The notes under the pieces: model-generated
The model's input: the letters and a program-made list of their open reading frames with translations, nothing else
Told to the model about the DNA's origin: nothing
Databases searched by the model: none
Made by a program: the position numbers and the translations under genes
Part shown: piece after piece, positions 1 through 7,188 of the stretch
How the letters are laid out: each line of letters begins with the position of its first letter
Numbering within the stretch: position 1 is the stretch's first letter
From: Pseudomonas sp. ACN8
Lineage (GTDB): Bacteria > Pseudomonadota > Gammaproteobacteria > Pseudomonadales > Pseudomonadaceae
Assembly (NCBI RefSeq): GCF_002303925.1
Contig: NZ_MRCS01000037.1
Span: 1-64,000, forward strand
Direction of reading: 5' to 3'
DNA length: 64,000 bases

Positions 1-1
1 C

Positions 2-151
2 AGCCGCGCGACCCTCGCCGAATTCAACCTCGACCGCCACTGGCGCAACGCCCGGGTGCACACCCTGCACGATCCGGTGCGCTGGAAGTATCACGCGGTC
101 GGCGCCTACCGCCTCAATGGCACGCTGCCTAATCGCCATTCCTGGATCTGA
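2..151 (+). CDS. SfnB-family acyl-CoA-dehydrogenase-like oxidoreductase, C-terminal fragment
   Basis: Only the last 49 codons are inside the window; the start lies to the left. The visible peptide has the C-terminal pattern DRHWRNARVHTLHDPVRWKY, which is nearly identical to the C-terminus of the next gene, so this is a tandem paralogue. The family is flavin-dependent and acyl-CoA dehydrogenase-like, and is linked to desulfurisation of organosulfur compounds such as sulfones and sulfonates under sulfate limitation. The stop codon is at 149-151 and the next gene starts 38 bases later, which suggests one transcript. The substrate cannot be told from sequence. Confidence 0.85.
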   Translation, partial: SRATLAEFNLDRHWRNARVHTLHDPVRWKYHAVGAYRLNGTLPNRHSWI

Positions 152-189
152 CGACCAGAACACTTTTTGCCAGAGCCCTGGAGAAACAC

Positions 190-1383
190 ATGACAAGTTC
201 TCACCCCGTCGCGGTCATCACCAGCGATGAACAAGCCCTGATCGTCGCCAGCGACCTTGCCGAAGACTTCAAGCGCGACAGCGCCACACGCGACCGCGAA
301 CGCCGTTTGCCACACCCGGAACTGGAGGTGTTTTCCCGCTCGGGCCTGTGGGGCATCAGCGTGCCAAAGGAATACGGCGGCGCCGGTGTTTCCAACGTCA
401 CCCTGGCCAAGGTCATCGCCTTGATCGCCCGGGCCGACGGCTCCCTTGGGCAGATCCCACAGAACCATTTCTATGCCCTCGAAGTACTGCGGGTGAACGG
501 CAGCCACGAGCAAAAGCAACGCCTGTACGCCGAGGTTTTGGCCGGTCAGCGCTTCGGCAATGCGTTGGCCGAACTCGGCACTAAAACCGCACACGATCGC
601 GTCACCAGCCTGACTCGCGACGCCAGCGGCTATCGCATCAATGGCCGCAAGTTCTACGCCACGGGCGCGATCTACGCCCAGCGCATTCCCACCTCGGTGG
701 TGGATGAAAACGGCGTGCAGCAACTGGCGTTCGTCCCGCGCGACAGCAAGGGCCTGAGCGTGATCGACGACTGGAGCGGCTTCGGCCAGCGCACCACCGG
801 TAGCGGTTCGGTGGTGTTCGAAGATGTCTACGTCGCCGCCGAAGACGTCATCCCCTTTCAGAGCGCTTTCGAACGCCCGACCCCGGTTGGCCCGCTGGCG
901 CAGATTCTCCATGCCGCCATCGACACCGGCATCGCCCGCGCCGCGTATGAAGATGCGCTGCATTTCGTGCGTACCAAAACCCGGCCGTGGATCGACGCCA
1001 CCCACGAAAAAGCCACGGACGATCCGCTGACCCTCAAGAGCTTCGGCCACTTGAGCATTCGCCTGCACGCCGCCGAGGCGCTGCTGGAGCGTGCCGGTGA
1101 ATACCTCGACAAGACCCAGGCCGACACCCATGCCGAGACCGTCGCGGCTGCGTCGATTGCCGTCGCCGAAGCCCGCGCCCTCAGCACCGAAATCTCCCTG
1201 GCCGCCGGCAGCACGCTGTTCGAACTGGCCGGCAGCCAGGCAACCCTGATCGAACACGGCCTCGACCGCCACTGGCGCAACGCCCGGGTGCACACCCTGC
1301 ACGACCCGGTGCGCTGGAAGTATCACGCGGTGGGCAATTACTACCTCAACGATGAAAACCCGCCACTGCGGGGGACCATTTGA
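190..1383 (+). CDS. SfnB-family sulfur-acquisition oxidoreductase (acyl-CoA dehydrogenase-like)
   Basis: The 397-residue protein has the acyl-CoA dehydrogenase fold order. An N-terminal helical domain (residues about 15-115, with VPKEYGGAG) is followed by a central beta domain with FYATGAIYA and a C-terminal helical domain ending DRHWRNARVH. Relatives such as DszC and SfnB are FMNH2-dependent enzymes that oxidise organosulfur compounds. A Shine-Dalgarno sequence (GGAGA) precedes the ATG. The stop codon overlaps the ATG of the following monooxygenase by one base (TGATG), so the two are translationally coupled. The C-terminal coding segment is almost identical in DNA to the end of the upstream gene. 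The likely role is release of sulfur from an organosulfur substrate together with the downstream monooxygenase; the exact substrate is inference. Confidence 0.9.
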   Translation: MTSSHPVAVITSDEQALIVASDLAEDFKRDSATRDRERRLPHPELEVFSRSGLWGISVPKEYGGAGVSNVTLAKVIALIARADGSLGQIPQNHFYALEVLRVNGSHEQKQRLYAEVLAGQRFGNALAELGTKTAHDRVTSLTRDASGYRINGRKFYATGAIYAQRIPTSVVDENGVQQLAFVPRDSKGLSVIDDWSGFGQRTTGSGSVVFEDVYVAAEDVIPFQSAFERPTPVGPLAQILHAAIDTGIARAAYEDALHFVRTKTRPWIDATHEKATDDPLTLKSFGHLSIRLHAAEALLERAGEYLDKTQADTHAETVAAASIAVAEARALSTEISLAAGSTLFELAGSQATLIEHGLDRHWRNARVHTLHDPVRWKYHAVGNYYLNDENPPLRGTI

Positions 1384-2741
1384 TGACCGCCGCGAAAAAG
1401 AAAATCCTGCTCAACGCGTTCAACATGAATTGCATCGGGCACATCAACCACGGCTTGTGGACGCACCCGCGCGACACGTCCACCCGCTACAACACGATCG
1501 AATATTGGACCGAACTGGCGCAGCTTCTGGAGCGCGGGCTGTTCGACGGTCTGTTCATCGCCGACATCGTCGGGGTCTACGACGTCTACCAGAACTCGGT
1601 GGACGTGCCGTTGAAAGAGTCGATCCAGCTACCGGTCAACGACCCGCTGTTGCTTGTTTCAGCGATGGCGGCGGTAACGAAAAACCTCGGTTTTGGCCTG
1701 ACCGCCAACCTCACCTACGAAGCGCCGTATCTGTTCGCCCGCCGCCTGTCGACGCTGGATCACCTGAGCCGTGGGCGAGTCGGCTGGAACATCGTCACCG
1801 GCTATCTCGACAGCGCCGCCAAGGCCATGGGCCTGAGCGAACAGGTCGAGCATGACCGCCGCTATGACCAGGCCGACGAGTACCTGGAGGTGCTCTACAA
1901 ACTCCTGGAAGGCAGTTGGGAAAACGGCGCGGTGCTCAACGATCCGCAGCAACGGATCTACGCGCAGCCGGACAAAGTGCACAAGGTCGAGCACAAGGGC
2001 GAGTTCTATCAGGTTGAGGGTTATCACCTGTGTGAACCTTCGCCGCAGCGCACGCCGGTGCTGTTCCAGGCCGGCAGTTCGGATCGCGGTTTGCTGTTCG
2101 CCGGGCGACATGCCGAGTGCGTGTTCATCAGCGGCCAGACCAAGGCATCGACCAAGGCTCAGGTGGACAAGGTGCGCGCCAGCGCCGCCTCCGCCGGGCG
2201 CAATCCCGAGGACATCAAGGTGTTCATGGGCCTGAACGTGATCGTTGGCGCCACGGAAGAGCTGGCCTGGGCCAAGCACGCCGAATACTTGAGCTACGCC
2301 AGTGCCGAAGCCGGCGTGGCGCACTTCTCGGCGTCCACCGGGATCGATTTTTCCCAATATGAAATCGACGAGCCGATTCAGTACGTGAAGAGCAATGCGA
2401 TCCAGTCCGCCACCAGGCACCTGCAAAACAACGACTGGACGCGACGCAAACTGCTGGAACAACACGCCCTCGGCGGTCGCTACATCACTGTGGTCGGTTC
2501 GCCGCAGCAAGTGGCGGATGAGCTGGAGTCGTGGATCGCCGAAACCGGGCTGGATGGCTTCAACCTGACCCGCATCGTCACGCCGGAAAGCTATGTGGAT
2601 TTCATCGAACTCGTGATCCCCGAGTTGCAGCGGCGGGGCTCGTACAAGACGGCGTACGACGGCGGCACCTTGCGCGAAAAGCTGTTTCAGCGAGAGGCGT
2701 TTTTGCCTGAGCAACATACCGGCTCGGCCTTCCGACGCTAA
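1383..2741 (+). CDS. NtaA/SnaA/DszA-family FMN-dependent monooxygenase
   Basis: This is a 452-residue luciferase-like flavin monooxygenase. Typical subfamily signatures are NHGLWTHPRD near residue 22, HLSRGRVGWNIVTGY in the middle, and PVLFQAGSSDRG, all as in nitrilotriacetate and dibenzothiophene-sulfone monooxygenases. Such enzymes use FMNH2 supplied by a separate reductase to cleave C-S or C-N bonds. The ATG at 1383 overlaps the stop of the SfnB-like gene by one base; a TTG three bases upstream is a less likely start. Together with the SfnB paralogues and the methionine-type importer downstream, it most likely desulfurises an imported organosulfur compound. The flavin reductase is not in the window. 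Confidence 0.9.
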   Translation: MTAAKKKILLNAFNMNCIGHINHGLWTHPRDTSTRYNTIEYWTELAQLLERGLFDGLFIADIVGVYDVYQNSVDVPLKESIQLPVNDPLLLVSAMAAVTKNLGFGLTANLTYEAPYLFARRLSTLDHLSRGRVGWNIVTGYLDSAAKAMGLSEQVEHDRRYDQADEYLEVLYKLLEGSWENGAVLNDPQQRIYAQPDKVHKVEHKGEFYQVEGYHLCEPSPQRTPVLFQAGSSDRGLLFAGRHAECVFISGQTKASTKAQVDKVRASAASAGRNPEDIKVFMGLNVIVGATEELAWAKHAEYLSYASAEAGVAHFSASTGIDFSQYEIDEPIQYVKSNAIQSATRHLQNNDWTRRKLLEQHALGGRYITVVGSPQQVADELESWIAETGLDGFNLTRIVTPESYVDFIELVIPELQRRGSYKTAYDGGTLREKLFQREAFLPEQHTGSAFRR

Positions 2742-2743
2742 AA

Positions 2744-2822
2744 GCATCGCGAGCAGGCTCGCTCCTACAGTAGATCTCTGGCGTTCTCAAAACCCCCTGT
2801 AGGAGCGAGCCTGCTCGCGATG
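2744..2822. repeat. REP pair (inverted)
   Basis: Two copies of the Pseudomonas REP core lie head to head (GCGAGCAGGCTCGCTCC at the left, its complement at the right) with about 26 bases between them, just after the monooxygenase stop codon. Confidence 0.9.
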
Positions 2823-2871
2823 AGGCCCGAACAGACACCACAAACTTAATGCACTGACTGGATAACTCATC

Positions 2872-3681
2872 ATGAAAAAGAACGACCTCTCCCACCCAGT
2901 CAAAGCACTGGCCCTGGCCCTCGGCCTGTTCAGTTCGGTGACCTTCGCAGCCGACGCCCCACTGAAAATCGGCACCACCGCCGCCTTCGCCATTCCCCTT
3001 GAAGCGGCCGTCGAAGAAGCTGGCAAACAAGGCCTGAAAGTCGAACTGGTGGAGTTCAGCGACTGGATTGCACCGAACGTCAGCCTGGCTTCAGGCGACA
3101 TCGACGTGAACTACTTCCAGCACATCCCGTTCCTGGAGAACGCCAAGGCCGCTTCGGGTTTCGACCTGGTACCGTTCGCACCCGGCATCATCAACAACGT
3201 CGGCCTCTACTCGAAGAAATACAAAAGCTTTGACGAGCTGCCAGAAGGCGCCAGCGTGGCTATCGCCAACGATCCGATCAACAGCGGTCGTGGCTTGCAG
3301 CTGCTGGCCAAGGCCGGTCTGATCACCCTCAAGCCCGGCGTCGGCTACAAGGCCACCGAAGAAGACATCATCGACAACCCGAAGCACATCAAGATCCTCC
3401 AGGTCGAAGCCGTGCAACTGGTTCGCGCCTATGACGATGCCGATCTGGTGCAGGGCTACCCGGCCTACATTCGCTTGTCGAAAACCTTCGACGCGGGCTC
3501 CGCGCTGCTGTTCGACGGCCTCGATCACAAGGATTACGTGATTCAGTTCGTGATCCAGCCCAAGAGCAAAACCGACCCGCGCCTGATCAGGTTCGTCGAC
3601 ATCTACCAGCACTCACCCGCTGTACGCGCCGCACTGGACAAGGCTCACGGCAAGCTCTATCAAGCCGGTTGGGAAAGCTGA
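2872..3681 (+). CDS. metQ: MetQ-type (NlpA family) periplasmic substrate-binding protein
   Basis: The 269-residue protein starts with a type I signal peptide (hydrophobic core ALALALGLF, cleavage after VTFA-A) and has the NlpA-family body: KIGTTAAF at the start, VNYFQHIPFL near residue 82, and GVGYKATEEDI. It would capture D/L-methionine or a related organosulfur compound and deliver it to the MetNI transporter encoded directly downstream. There is no lipobox cysteine, so unlike E. coli MetQ it is predicted to be soluble. The metN ATG is two bases after the stop. The context next to sulfur monooxygenases suggests the ligand may be an organosulfur substrate rather than methionine itself; that is inference. 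Confidence 0.9.
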   Translation: MKKNDLSHPVKALALALGLFSSVTFAADAPLKIGTTAAFAIPLEAAVEEAGKQGLKVELVEFSDWIAPNVSLASGDIDVNYFQHIPFLENAKAASGFDLVPFAPGIINNVGLYSKKYKSFDELPEGASVAIANDPINSGRGLQLLAKAGLITLKPGVGYKATEEDIIDNPKHIKILQVEAVQLVRAYDDADLVQGYPAYIRLSKTFDAGSALLFDGLDHKDYVIQFVIQPKSKTDPRLIRFVDIYQHSPAVRAALDKAHGKLYQAGWES

Positions 3682-3683
3682 AC

Positions 3684-4805
3684 ATGAGCGCCGCCATTCA
3701 ACGGCGACTGGAGCTTCCAGAGCCTCTACGTGCTGAACAAACCGAGCTGCATCCCGAGCTCAATCGCGCTCATGTGCGCTTCATCAATCTGGGCAAAACC
3801 TACAACGGTCAGCAAGGTCCGGTGGCCGCGTTGCACGGCATCGACCTGGCGATCCAGCGCGGCGAAGTGTTCGGCATCATCGGTCGCAGCGGCGCCGGCA
3901 AGTCGTCGCTGATCCGCACCATCAATCGCCTGGAACAACCGAGCAGCGGCCGAGTGCTGATCGACCAAGTGGACATCGGCGAGTTCGACGAAGACCGCCT
4001 GGTGGCGCTGCGTCGGCGCATCGGCATGATCTTCCAGCACTTCAACCTGATGTCGGCCAAGACCGTTTGGCAGAACGTCGAGCTGCCGCTGAAAGTCGCC
4101 GGTGTGCCCAAGGAACAACGCGAACAGAAGGTCCGTGAACTGCTGGAACTGGTGGGCTTGCAGGCCAAACACAAGGCCTACCCGGCGCAGTTGTCCGGCG
4201 GGCAGAAACAGCGCGTGGGCATTGCCCGGGCGCTGGTGCATGACCCGCAAATCCTGCTGTGCGACGAAGCCACCTCGGCGCTCGACCCGGAGACCACGCA
4301 GTCGATCCTCGGCCTGCTGCGCGAGATCAATCAGCGCCTGGGCCTGACCATCGTTTTGATCACTCATGAGATGGCGGTGATCCGTGAGATCTGTGATCGC
4401 GTGGTTGTCCTGGAGCACGGACGTATCGCCGAGCAAGGGCCGGTGTGGGAAGTGTTCGGCAATCCGCAGCACGAGGTCAGCAAGACATTGCTGGCGCCGT
4501 TGCAACACGCATTGCCCAAAGAGCTGCAAAGTCGTTTGCAGGCGCAGCCACAGTCCCCGGACACCGCCGTGGTCTTGCGCTTGCAGTTCACCGGCAGCCA
4601 ACGGGACGAACCGGACCTGGCGGCATTGTTCAGCGCCCTTGGAGGCCGTGTGCGATTGCTGCAAGGCGGCGTGGAGCGGATTCAGGGCCATGCCCTCGGG
4701 CAACTGCTGCTGGCGGTGACCGGCTCGACGCTCGGTGCCGAAGAGTTGCGTCAACGCGCCGGTCATTGGGCGCAACAGGTGGAGGTGCTGGGCTATGTGG
4801 TTTGA
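3684..4805 (+). CDS. metN: Methionine-type ABC transporter ATP-binding protein MetN
   Basis: This is a 373-residue ATPase. Walker A is GRSGAGKS at residues 67-74, the signature is LSGGQ, and Walker B is ILLCDEATSALD, followed by the H-loop ITHEM. The last 90 residues form a regulatory NIL domain, which in E. coli MetN binds methionine and inhibits transport. About 28 residues precede the usual start of the ATPase domain. The ATG at 3684 is preferred to the TTG at 3669 because it follows the metQ stop by two bases. It would energise uptake of the MetQ ligand through MetI. Confidence 0.93.
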   Translation: MSAAIQRRLELPEPLRAEQTELHPELNRAHVRFINLGKTYNGQQGPVAALHGIDLAIQRGEVFGIIGRSGAGKSSLIRTINRLEQPSSGRVLIDQVDIGEFDEDRLVALRRRIGMIFQHFNLMSAKTVWQNVELPLKVAGVPKEQREQKVRELLELVGLQAKHKAYPAQLSGGQKQRVGIARALVHDPQILLCDEATSALDPETTQSILGLLREINQRLGLTIVLITHEMAVIREICDRVVVLEHGRIAEQGPVWEVFGNPQHEVSKTLLAPLQHALPKELQSRLQAQPQSPDTAVVLRLQFTGSQRDEPDLAALFSALGGRVRLLQGGVERIQGHALGQLLLAVTGSTLGAEELRQRAGHWAQQVEVLGYVV

Positions 4806-5439
4806 TCGCTTGCTGCAGGGTTTCATCGACACGTTCCTGATGGTCGGTGTGTCGTCGTTGATCGCGCTGTTGGCGGGCATTCCGCTGGCGGTGATCCTGG
4901 TCACCAGCTCCAGGGGCGGCATCTACGAAGCCCCGGCGCTGAACCGCGCACTGGGTGCGTTCGTGAATTTGTTCCGCTCGATTCCGTTTCTGATTTTGAT
5001 GGTGGCGCTGATTCCGTTCACTCGGCTCATCGTCGGCACCACCTACGGCGTGTGGGCGGCCGTGGTGCCGTTGACCATCGCTGCTACTCCTTTCTTTGCA
5101 CGCATTGCCGAAGTCAGCTTGCGCGAGGTCGATCATGGATTGATTGAAGCGGCGCAAGCCATGGGTTGCCGGCGTTGGCACATCGTCTGGCATGTGTTGT
5201 TGCCTGAGGCGCTGCCGGGGATTGTTGGCGGGTTCACGATTACCTTGGTGACCATGATCAATTCGTCGGCCATGGCCGGGGCGATTGGCGCCGGTGGACT
5301 GGGGGACATTGCCTATCGGTATGGGTATCAGCGCTTTGATAGCCAGATCATGTTGACGGTGATTGTGTTGCTGGTGGCGGTGGTGGCGGTGGTTCAGTTA
5401 GGTGGGGACCGGTTGGCGCGGGGGTTGAACAAGCGCTAG
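4795..5439 (+). CDS. metI: Methionine-type ABC transporter permease MetI
   Basis: The 214-residue inner-membrane protein has about five hydrophobic segments and the permease EAA-type loop with EAAQAMGCRRWHIVWHVLLPEALPG, the contact site for MetN. The ATG at 4795 overlaps the end of metN by 11 bases and follows a strong ribosome-binding site (AGGTGGAGG), so translation is coupled to metN. It ends the metQNI operon; a REP pair follows. It forms the channel of the importer. Confidence 0.93.
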   Translation: MWFDRLLQGFIDTFLMVGVSSLIALLAGIPLAVILVTSSRGGIYEAPALNRALGAFVNLFRSIPFLILMVALIPFTRLIVGTTYGVWAAVVPLTIAATPFFARIAEVSLREVDHGLIEAAQAMGCRRWHIVWHVLLPEALPGIVGGFTITLVTMINSSAMAGAIGAGGLGDIAYRYGYQRFDSQIMLTVIVLLVAVVAVVQLGGDRLARGLNKR

Positions 5440-5440
5440 C

Positions 5441-5542
5441 CCTGTAGGAGCGAGCCCGCTCGCGATGGAGGTCAACGATAACGCGGGAAACCAGATTCCC
5501 CGTGGCGCCCTCAGGTTTTTCGCGAGCAAGCTCGCTCCTACA
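5441..5542. repeat. REP pair (inverted)
   Basis: Two REP cores in inverted orientation (about 5441-5467 and 5521-5542) follow the metI stop immediately. The inner spacer is about 53 bases. Confidence 0.88.
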
Positions 5543-5640
5543 CGAGTGGCGATCTTGATGATATTTCGTACAGGAAAATCAGCGATTTTGCAGGCTCGTT
5601 CCCTTTCTTTTGCAGGACATTTCCTAGATCATTTCGCTCG

Positions 5641-5905
5641 CTTGCGCCTGCCGAATTCCGTGGCTAGTCTCGGTCCGTCACTGCTCATCAGTGATCGGGT
5701 TTAGTCGCCCGGATCCGCGTCGGGCGCACAGCGTCACCTTTTTTCAGGTGTTATTTATTGCCTGAATTTTATGGTGGCTGTGCGCAGGGCACCCTCGTGG
5801 TGCGCCGGTTTTGCCTGGCGGCCGGTCGACTAACCTGTGTGCAGCCGCCACCCCCTATTCGTTTAGTCGCGAAATCGGTTGGCTCCAACTTATAGTCAGG
5901 AGTTT
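5641..5905 (+). promoter_or_regulatory. Structured leader upstream of the DUF6124 gene, with several hairpins
   Basis: The roughly 470 bases between metI and the DUF6124 gene contain no credible ORF but a series of hairpins. H1 pairs 5678-5683 (TCACTG) with 5689-5694. H2 pairs 5706-5711 (CGCCCG) with 5721-5726. Two hairpins that cannot form together follow: CACCT 5735-5739 with AGGTG 5746-5750, or TTCAGG 5743-5748 with CCTGAA 5761-5766. A long imperfect stem pairs 5773-5787 with 5835-5852; it contains CTGTGCGCAG opposite CTGTGTGCAG, and encloses a GCACC/GGTGC hairpin and a possible CCGG/CCGG pairing. The 10-base word GTTTAGTCGC occurs at 5699 and again at 5861. The Shine-Dalgarno CAGGAG at 5897 and the ATG follow. 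This looks like a transcribed regulatory leader or small RNA; its function is unknown. Confidence 0.5.
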
Positions 5906-5910
5906 TACCA

Positions 5911-6267
5911 ATGAAGAAACCCGTTCCCGATCCACCTCCCGAAAGTCCCTCCAACGAAACCGTCACCGACGATTTGCTCAGGGATCGTTCCGCGCTCTAC
6001 CGAGCCATCGATTTCCACCTCACCGGCAAGCAACCCACACCCCCCGATGAAATGCGCTTCTACAACGTCAGCAAAGACGTGAGTTTTGAAGACACCCAGC
6101 TCTATGTCGCCGACCTGCTGCGTTGTGCTTCGGTCACCGCGTATCAGTGTGGCGATCAACTCAAGGGCGCCGAGCGGGCGATGGTGTACTCGATCTGGCA
6201 TTTGCTGGAGATTGCCAAGGCGATGGTGGATCACTCCATTGAGTGTTTGGGGATGAAAAAGGGCTGA
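5911..6267 (+). CDS. DUF6124 family small protein
   Basis: The 118-residue soluble protein has no signal peptide or membrane segment. It starts MKKPVPDPPPESPS and carries a helical C-terminal half with LYVADLLRCASVTAYQCGDQL and a final HLLEIAKAMVDHSIECL, a pattern I recognise from the Pseudomonas DUF6124/DUF3077 family of unknown function. A good ribosome-binding site (CAGGAG, 8 bases upstream) sets the start. It is a single-gene unit preceded by the structured leader and followed by a REP pair. No function can be assigned. Confidence 0.8.
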   Translation: MKKPVPDPPPESPSNETVTDDLLRDRSALYRAIDFHLTGKQPTPPDEMRFYNVSKDVSFEDTQLYVADLLRCASVTAYQCGDQLKGAERAMVYSIWHLLEIAKAMVDHSIECLGMKKG

Positions 6268-6291
6268 ATCTTCTGTTGTCAGTGATATCGC

Positions 6292-6383
6292 CTTCGCGAG
6301 CAGGCTCGCTCCCACAGTTGATCCTCAGCGCACACAAAATTTATGCACGGCGCGAATCAGTGTGTGCGAGCCTGCTCGCGATG
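6292..6383. repeat. REP pair (inverted)
   Basis: A REP core at about 6292-6317 and an inverted partner at about 6361-6383 lie between the DUF6124 gene and the methyltransferase gene. Confidence 0.85.
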
Positions 6384-6451
6384 GGCTGCGCAGCAGCCCC
6401 AGGCCTCATGGCGTATATTCTGTGAATCCAAATTGCCTGCGCAGCCCGACG

Positions 6452-7081
6452 ATGAAACAGACGCCCGACGACCTCGAACAGATCACCTCCACGACCCTCG
6501 GCCATTACAATGCGGTCGCCGAAGACTTTCGCGAGGGCACGCGCGATCACGATGTCAGCCAGAATATCGATGCCCTGCTGCGGCACATTCAGGGCGAGGC
6601 ACCTTTCGACATTCTCGATTTTGGCTGCGGACCGGGTCGTGATCTGCAGACGTTCACCCGTATGGGCCACAAGGCGGTCGGCCTCGACGGTTCGGAAAAA
6701 TTCGCACAGATGGCCCGTGAGGACAGCGGTTGCGAGGTGTGGCAGCAGGACTTCCTGAAGCTTGATCTGCCGGCCGAGCGTTTCGACGGGATTTTTGCCA
6801 ACGCGGTGCTGTTTCATGTTCCGCGTCAGGAATTGCCGCGGGTGTTGAAGCAATTGTGGGGAGCGCTGAAACCGGGTGGGGTGTTGTTCAGTTCCAATCC
6901 TCGTGGCGAGAATCAGGAAGGCTGGAACGGGCCGCGTTATGGGTCGTACCACGACCTGGTTGCCTGGCAGCATTTGTTGATCGAGGCGGGGTTTGTCGAA
7001 CTGGAGCATTACTACCGGCCGGCCGGGCTGCCGCGGGAGCAGCAGCCTTGGTTGGCGAGTGTCTGGCGTAAGGCTGTGTAG
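6452..7081 (+). CDS. Class I SAM-dependent methyltransferase
   Basis: The 209-residue protein has the SAM-binding motif I DFGCGPGRDL (residues about 54-63), an acidic residue at the end of strand 2 (GLDGS), a motif IV-like FDGIFANAVLFHV and GALKPGGVLFSSNP. This is the usual Methyltransf_11/25 arrangement. The ATG at 6452 is chosen because upstream codons read through the REP; the ribosome-binding site is weak. The substrate is unknown. It stands alone between two REP pairs. Confidence 0.88.
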   Translation: MKQTPDDLEQITSTTLGHYNAVAEDFREGTRDHDVSQNIDALLRHIQGEAPFDILDFGCGPGRDLQTFTRMGHKAVGLDGSEKFAQMAREDSGCEVWQQDFLKLDLPAERFDGIFANAVLFHVPRQELPRVLKQLWGALKPGGVLFSSNPRGENQEGWNGPRYGSYHDLVAWQHLLIEAGFVELEHYYRPAGLPREQQPWLASVWRKAV

Positions 7082-7094
7082 TCAATTCGGACGC

Positions 7095-7170
7095 CATCGC
7101 GAGCAAGCTCGCTCCCACATTGGATCTCGGCGTTCACATAACCCCTGTGGGAGCGAGCCTGCTCGCGATG
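7095..7170. repeat. REP pair (inverted)
   Basis: Two inverted REP cores sit between the convergent methyltransferase gene and the RND permease gene. Confidence 0.9.
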
Positions 7171-7188
7171 AGCGCGAAGCGCTCGCCC

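Noticed and set aside
2823..2871. SAM riboswitch upstream of metQ
   Set aside because: Only about 50 bases lie between the REP pair and the start codon, with no SAM riboswitch structure visible.
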